DNA of 53,154 bases from Lachnospiraceae bacterium (GTDB lineage Bacteria; Bacillota; Clostridia; Lachnospirales; Lachnospiraceae). Made by a program: the position numbers and the translations under genes. Under the pieces are notes generated by a model. It did not search any database, had not been told where the DNA came from, and saw nothing but the letters and a program-made list of their open reading frames with translations. The stretch spans positions 1 through 53,154 of the forward strand of contig JAAWNY010000017.1 of assembly GCA_022799175.1 (NCBI GenBank). The letters are read 5' to 3'. Shown piece by piece: positions 50,073 to 53,154 of the stretch. Numbering within the stretch: the stretch's first letter is position 1; the number at the start of each line of letters is the position of its first letter.

Positions 50073-51449
50073 TTACTTTCCTAATTCTTTCAGCTCATAA
50101 CTGGAATAAGACAAGGGCTCATCATTTTTTGCATCCAGGCCCAGAATTCCATACACCAAATCCTGACCGCCCGATTTTACAATATTTACTGGTACTTGTA
50201 AAGTACTTTGTACCTCGGTCAGAGTTATATCATCCAAAAATACATCTTCTCCGCTGCGGAACATACATGCCGGCAACAGAAGCCGTTCTCCCAAATTTTT
50301 TCCTCTTAGCTGACCCAAGATATCTTGCCCGGTAAGCAAACCAGCTACCGTAATCTGTTCACCGAAGAACTCATTGCGGACTGCGTATACATGTACCTGT
50401 TTTTGAGAATATCGCTGGACAATCTTTGCCACTTGCTTTTTTAAATAGGGATAAGCCAACTCGCCAGTCGCGATGGATAACGTTTCACTTGGAACCTTGG
50501 GGATGTCTGTCATTTTTTCTAGTGTATCCGTTACTTCACAGTCCAGCAAACGCAACATCCCCACGCCATTTTCTAGTTGTGGATAACCGTCATAACGTTC
50601 TTCTTCTGGCAGAGGCCAGCCAGCCATAAGATAAAATTCGTCACTGGCATGAATAAAGTGATTATTCCATCTTTGCCAGAGTTTTTGTTGCCACCGTTCG
50701 ATGATTTCCAGTACTTGTGCCGCCGATTCTCGATCAAAAGGTTTTAAAGGATACAGACCGTCCCGATATTTTGATAACCCTACTGGAACTACCGAAACAC
50801 TTTCCATTACTGGAAGATATTTTGCCAAATCTTCGATGGACCGTTCTAGCTCTAAGCCATCATTGATTCCCCGACAAAGCACAATCTGGCCATTCATTGG
50901 TACCTGTGCCTGAAAAAGAATATCAATTTTTTTCAGCGCTTCTCCGGCAAAACGGTTATGAAGCATCTCACAGCGAAGGCGAGGATTTGTTGTATGCACA
51001 GAGATATTGATCGGCGCCAGCTTGAATTTGATAATTCGTTCAATATCATGCTCCTTCATATTAGTCAAAGTAATATAATTTCCCTGCAAAAAAGAAAGTC
51101 GGGAATCATCATCTTTAAAATATAATGTTTCCCGCATTCCTGGCGGCATCTGGTCAATAAAACAAAAAATGCAACGATTGCTGCAGGACTTATAATCGCT
51201 CATCAACCCGTTTTCGAAGGTAATACCCAAATTTTCATAGTTATTTTCAATCTCCAGTTCCCACAACTCACCGTCAGCCTTTTCCACCAGCATGAGCATA
51301 CTCTCACTATTTACATAATATTCGTAATCAAAAACATCCTCAATTTCATTTCCATTGATAGTAAGTAGAAAATCCCCTGCTTCTAGTTCCAGTTCCTCCG
51401 CAATGGATCCCGGATCTACTGCCTGAATTTTGTGTTTTCTTTTTTTCAT
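50073..51449 (-). CDS. DUF512 family radical SAM protein with N-terminal PDZ-like domain
   Basis: 458 residues from the ATG at 51447-51449, seven bases after GAGGAA; the longer frame (to 51482) contains an unlikely N-terminus. The first ~70 residues form a PDZ-like fold (IQAVDPGSIAEELELEAGDFLLTINGNEI). The cysteines CSNRCIFC (C89, C93, C96) match the radical SAM CX3CX2C pattern, followed by a DUF512 C-terminal half (VYAVRNEFFGEQITVAGLLTGQD). The substrate is unknown; the gene is widely found next to der, suggesting a role in ribosome or Fe-S biology (inference). A promoter lies upstream, divergent from prs. Confidence 0.92.
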   Translation of the reverse strand: MKKRKHKIQAVDPGSIAEELELEAGDFLLTINGNEIEDVFDYEYYVNSESMLMLVEKADGELWELEIENNYENLGITFENGLMSDYKSCSNRCIFCFIDQMPPGMRETLYFKDDDSRLSFLQGNYITLTNMKEHDIERIIKFKLAPINISVHTTNPRLRCEMLHNRFAGEALKKIDILFQAQVPMNGQIVLCRGINDGLELERSIEDLAKYLPVMESVSVVPVGLSKYRDGLYPLKPFDRESAAQVLEIIERWQQKLWQRWNNHFIHASDEFYLMAGWPLPEEERYDGYPQLENGVGMLRLLDCEVTDTLEKMTDIPKVPSETLSIATGELAYPYLKKQVAKIVQRYSQKQVHVYAVRNEFFGEQITVAGLLTGQDILGQLRGKNLGERLLLPACMFRSGEDVFLDDITLTEVQSTLQVPVNIVKSGGQDLVYGILGLDAKNDEPLSYSSYELKELGK

Positions 51450-51477
51450 ACGATGATTCCTCTCATGTTCTTTCTTT

Positions 51478-51506
51478 ATCATATCAATATTCTTTTGCTT
51501 TGTAAA
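51478..51506 (-). promoter_or_regulatory. SigA-type promoter for DUF512-der-plsY-gpsA
   Basis: On the minus strand TTTACA (51501-51506), 17 bases, then TATGAT (51478-51483). The leader before the DUF512 start is about 22 bases. Confidence 0.65.
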
Positions 51507-51548
51507 GGAATGAGGTTTTGTTTTTTTATGAAATATAGCACTTGCTTA

Positions 51549-51584
51549 TTGACGGTTTGCTTATAAGAATGCTATAAGTATAAT
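51549..51584 (+). promoter_or_regulatory. Promoter region of prs
   Basis: Two overlapping readings are possible: TTGACG (51549-51554), 17 bases, CTATAA; or TTGCTT (51557-51562), 16 bases, TATAAT (51579-51584). Either gives a leader of about 40-55 bases before the ATG at 51634. It is back to back with the DUF512 promoter. Confidence 0.65.
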
Positions 51585-51633
51585 AATATATTTTATTTTT
51601 TTACTATTCTCTAATCCAGGGAAGGAGTTTATT

Positions 51634-52842
51634 ATGGCAAACAACTATGTATTTAATGATGTATTGCCCATTGCTCCGCTGAAGATCGCGGCATTGGAAA
51701 GCTGCATAACACTTGCAGAGAAAGTCAATAGTTATATTGTAGAATTCCGGAAAAACGACACAGAAGAGTTGATACGCCGACAGAAAGATCTTAATTATCG
51801 GGGCTACAATATAGATTCCTATTTATTGAACTGTATTTGTCCCCGCTTTGGCAGCGGTGAAGCCAAAGCTGTGATACAAGAATCCGTTCGTGGTGTTGAT
51901 CTTTTTGCTATGGTTGATGTCACCAATTACAGTATTTCCTATAAAGTCTGTGGTTACACCAATCACATGTCACCAGATGATCATTTTCAAGATTTGAAAC
52001 GCATCATCGGTGCGTCTGCAGCCACTGCCCACCGGGTTAATGTGATCATGCCGTTTCTCTATGAAGGCCGTCAGCATAAAAGGTCGAAACGAGAATCCTT
52101 AGACTGCGCCATGGCCTTAGAGGAACTAGTTTCCATGGGGGTTTCCAATATCATCACTTTTGATGCTCACGATCCCCGAGTGCAGAATGCCATTCCTTTA
52201 AACGGTTTTGATAATTTTATGCCAACCTATCAGTTTATTAAAACATTATTCCATCATGATCGTTCTTTAAAAATAGACAAAGATCATCTGATGGTTATCA
52301 GCCCAGATGAGGGTGCCATGAATCGTGCCGTATATCTGGCAAACAACCTGAGTGTGGATATGGGAATGTTCTATAAACGTCGGGACTATTCAAGGATCAT
52401 CGACGGCCGCAACCCCATTGTAGCCCATGAATTCTTGGGGTCCTCCGTAGAAGATAAAACCGTTTTGATTATCGATGATATGATTGCTTCCGGGGAAAGT
52501 ATGCTGGATACTGCCAGAGAATTAAAAGAACGCAAAGCGAAAAAAGTCATCATCTGCTGTACTTTCGGGTTATTTACCAACGGTTTGGAGAAGTTTGACG
52601 AATTTTATCACAAAGGCTATATTGACTATGTGATCACTACCAATCTGAATTACCGCCCTCAAAGCCTATTGGAACGAGAGTGGTATCTGGAAGCCGATAT
52701 GAGTAAATATCTGGCCGCCATCATTAATTCCTTCAATCACGACGTATCGATTGGAGCTGCTCTTACTTCCACCGATAAAATTCAAAAACTAGTACAGAGG
52801 TATCAGGCAGACGGATATGAATATTTCCAGCGAATTGTATAG
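51634..52842 (+). CDS. prs: Ribose-phosphate pyrophosphokinase (PRPP synthetase), long form
   Basis: 402 residues, the only plus-strand gene. The PRPP-binding loop is VLIIDDMIASGESML (about 275-290), with ITFDAHDPRVQNAI and VISPDEGAMNRAV upstream; an N-terminal extension and the KRSKRES loop separate it from the ~315-residue classical enzymes. It makes PRPP from ribose-5-phosphate and ATP for nucleotide, histidine and tryptophan synthesis. The start has AAGGAG upstream. A large hairpin follows downstream. Confidence 0.96.
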   Translation: MANNYVFNDVLPIAPLKIAALESCITLAEKVNSYIVEFRKNDTEELIRRQKDLNYRGYNIDSYLLNCICPRFGSGEAKAVIQESVRGVDLFAMVDVTNYSISYKVCGYTNHMSPDDHFQDLKRIIGASAATAHRVNVIMPFLYEGRQHKRSKRESLDCAMALEELVSMGVSNIITFDAHDPRVQNAIPLNGFDNFMPTYQFIKTLFHHDRSLKIDKDHLMVISPDEGAMNRAVYLANNLSVDMGMFYKRRDYSRIIDGRNPIVAHEFLGSSVEDKTVLIIDDMIASGESMLDTARELKERKAKKVIICCTFGLFTNGLEKFDEFYHKGYIDYVITTNLNYRPQSLLEREWYLEADMSKYLAAIINSFNHDVSIGAALTSTDKIQKLVQRYQADGYEYFQRIV

Positions 52843-53070
52843 TAAAATAAGCTTATTTTCAGTAGTTACCATATTCCAAAAAGGAAATTAAATGTAATCC
52901 CGAGAATACCCAGCTTAGGAGAAAAAAGACGGACCCAGTTGCCCAATGTCATTTAGATAAGGAAACGAGAAACGTAGTCAAGGAAAAGGGGAGAGAACCA
53001 TTGCCAAACCGTCTGCGGGATTTTGACTTTGCAGAGATTTAGAAGTCCTTAAATTCCTGAATTTGGCGTT
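52843..53070. other. Non-coding stretch after prs, no gene recognised
   Basis: 228 bases of the 312-base gene-free tail. Immediately after the prs stop is the palindrome AAAATAAGCTTATTTT (52844-52859). Beyond it I see only a minus-strand frame of 28 codons (52866-52952) without a ribosome site, which I do not call as a gene. The base pattern is unlike the neighbouring coding DNA and could be part of a repeated intergenic element (inference). Confidence 0.4.
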
Positions 53071-53154
53071 GAAACGAAAATATACATTGTCTGAGCGGAG
53101 CGAGTTTGTATATTTTCGTTTCGTTTTTAGCAAAAGTCAGGGATTTTAGGAATT
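53043..53154. repeat. Long imperfect inverted repeat at the right edge
   Basis: The outer arms (53043-53060 and about 53137-53154) match in 15 of 18 aligned bases, and the inner arms are the perfect 16-bp stem of the terminator. The whole forms a near-palindrome of about 110 bases that reaches the window end, so it may be cut off. Such long palindromes may be intergenic repeat elements rather than only a terminator. Confidence 0.6.
53071..53128 (+). terminator. Terminator-like hairpin downstream of prs
   Basis: GAAACGAAAATATACA (53071-53086) pairs perfectly with TGTATATTTTCGTTTC (53107-53122) around a 20-base loop containing GAGCGGAGCGAG; a run of T residues (53124-53128) follows. It lies about 230 bases after the prs stop, which is far for a terminator. 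Confidence 0.7.

Noticed and set aside
52866-52952. 28-codon minus-strand frame after prs
   Set aside because: No ribosome site and no promoter; more likely part of an intergenic element.
1-53154. CRISPR arrays, insertion sequences, prophage, integrons, toxin-antitoxin or defence islands
   Set aside because: No regularly spaced repeats, transposase, integrase or typical defence genes were seen; the window is housekeeping sequence throughout.

Overview
The window looks like chromosomal core sequence from a spore-forming, rod-shaped, low-GC member of the Clostridia. Gene content and protein style fit Lachnospiraceae best (inference; no genus is claimed). The reasons are: a MreCD/PBP2/RodA plus MinCDE cell-shape block, sporulation genes (spoIVA, yqfC, yqfD, a BofC-like protein), a pyrophosphate-type phosphofructokinase, a 402-residue PRPP synthetase, and A-rich Shine-Dalgarno sites with TTG and GTG starts mixed among ATG starts. 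All genes lie on the minus strand except prs at the right end. No rRNA, tRNA, CRISPR array, insertion sequence, prophage or toxin/defence cassette is visible.

Layout, left to right (transcription mostly runs right to left). 1-3.5 kb: 5'-end part of yggS, an HlyD-like membrane protein, a small P-loop protein, and a lipoprotein D,D-carboxypeptidase. 3.5-12 kb: the cell-shape and division block mgsA, rodA, minE, minD, minC, mrdA (PBP2), mreD, mreC, radC; mreB is not present. 12-20.5 kb: ynbB, miaA, mutL, mutS, miaB, combining mismatch repair with tRNA A37 modification. 20.5-21.5 kb: a solitary hemerythrin protein with its own promoter. 21.7-24.7 kb: a proline operon, proB - DUF896 - 5-formyl-THF cyclo-ligase - proA. 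24.7-27.6 kb: two FAD-dependent oxidoreductases. 27.6-32.5 kb: BofC-like protein, DUF3048 lipoprotein, ybeY, phoH, yqfD, yqfC and rpsU. 32.7-35.5 kb: alaS preceded by a 48-codon membrane peptide gene. 35.6-38.5 kb: LprI-like protein, RNase HI and a beta-CASP nuclease. 38.7-42 kb: spoIVA, a small HD hydrolase and PPi-PFK. 42-46.9 kb: livKHMGF branched-chain amino acid transport. 47-51.5 kb: gpsA, plsY, der and a DUF512 radical SAM protein. 51.6-52.8 kb: prs on the plus strand, followed by a 312-base tail with a long imperfect inverted repeat.

Several starts were moved from the longest possible ORF to an internal codon with a well-placed Shine-Dalgarno sequence; TTG is the probable start of at least six genes. 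Many vegetative promoters can be read directly (livK has a perfect TTGACA-17-TATAAT). I found no clear new multi-gene system. The best leads are an orphan consensus promoter with an OmpR-type direct-repeat box pointing antisense into proA, an SpoT/MESH1-like HD protein with an altered metal ligand, the C-terminal half of the hemerythrin protein, the large insertion in PBP2, and the right-edge palindrome.
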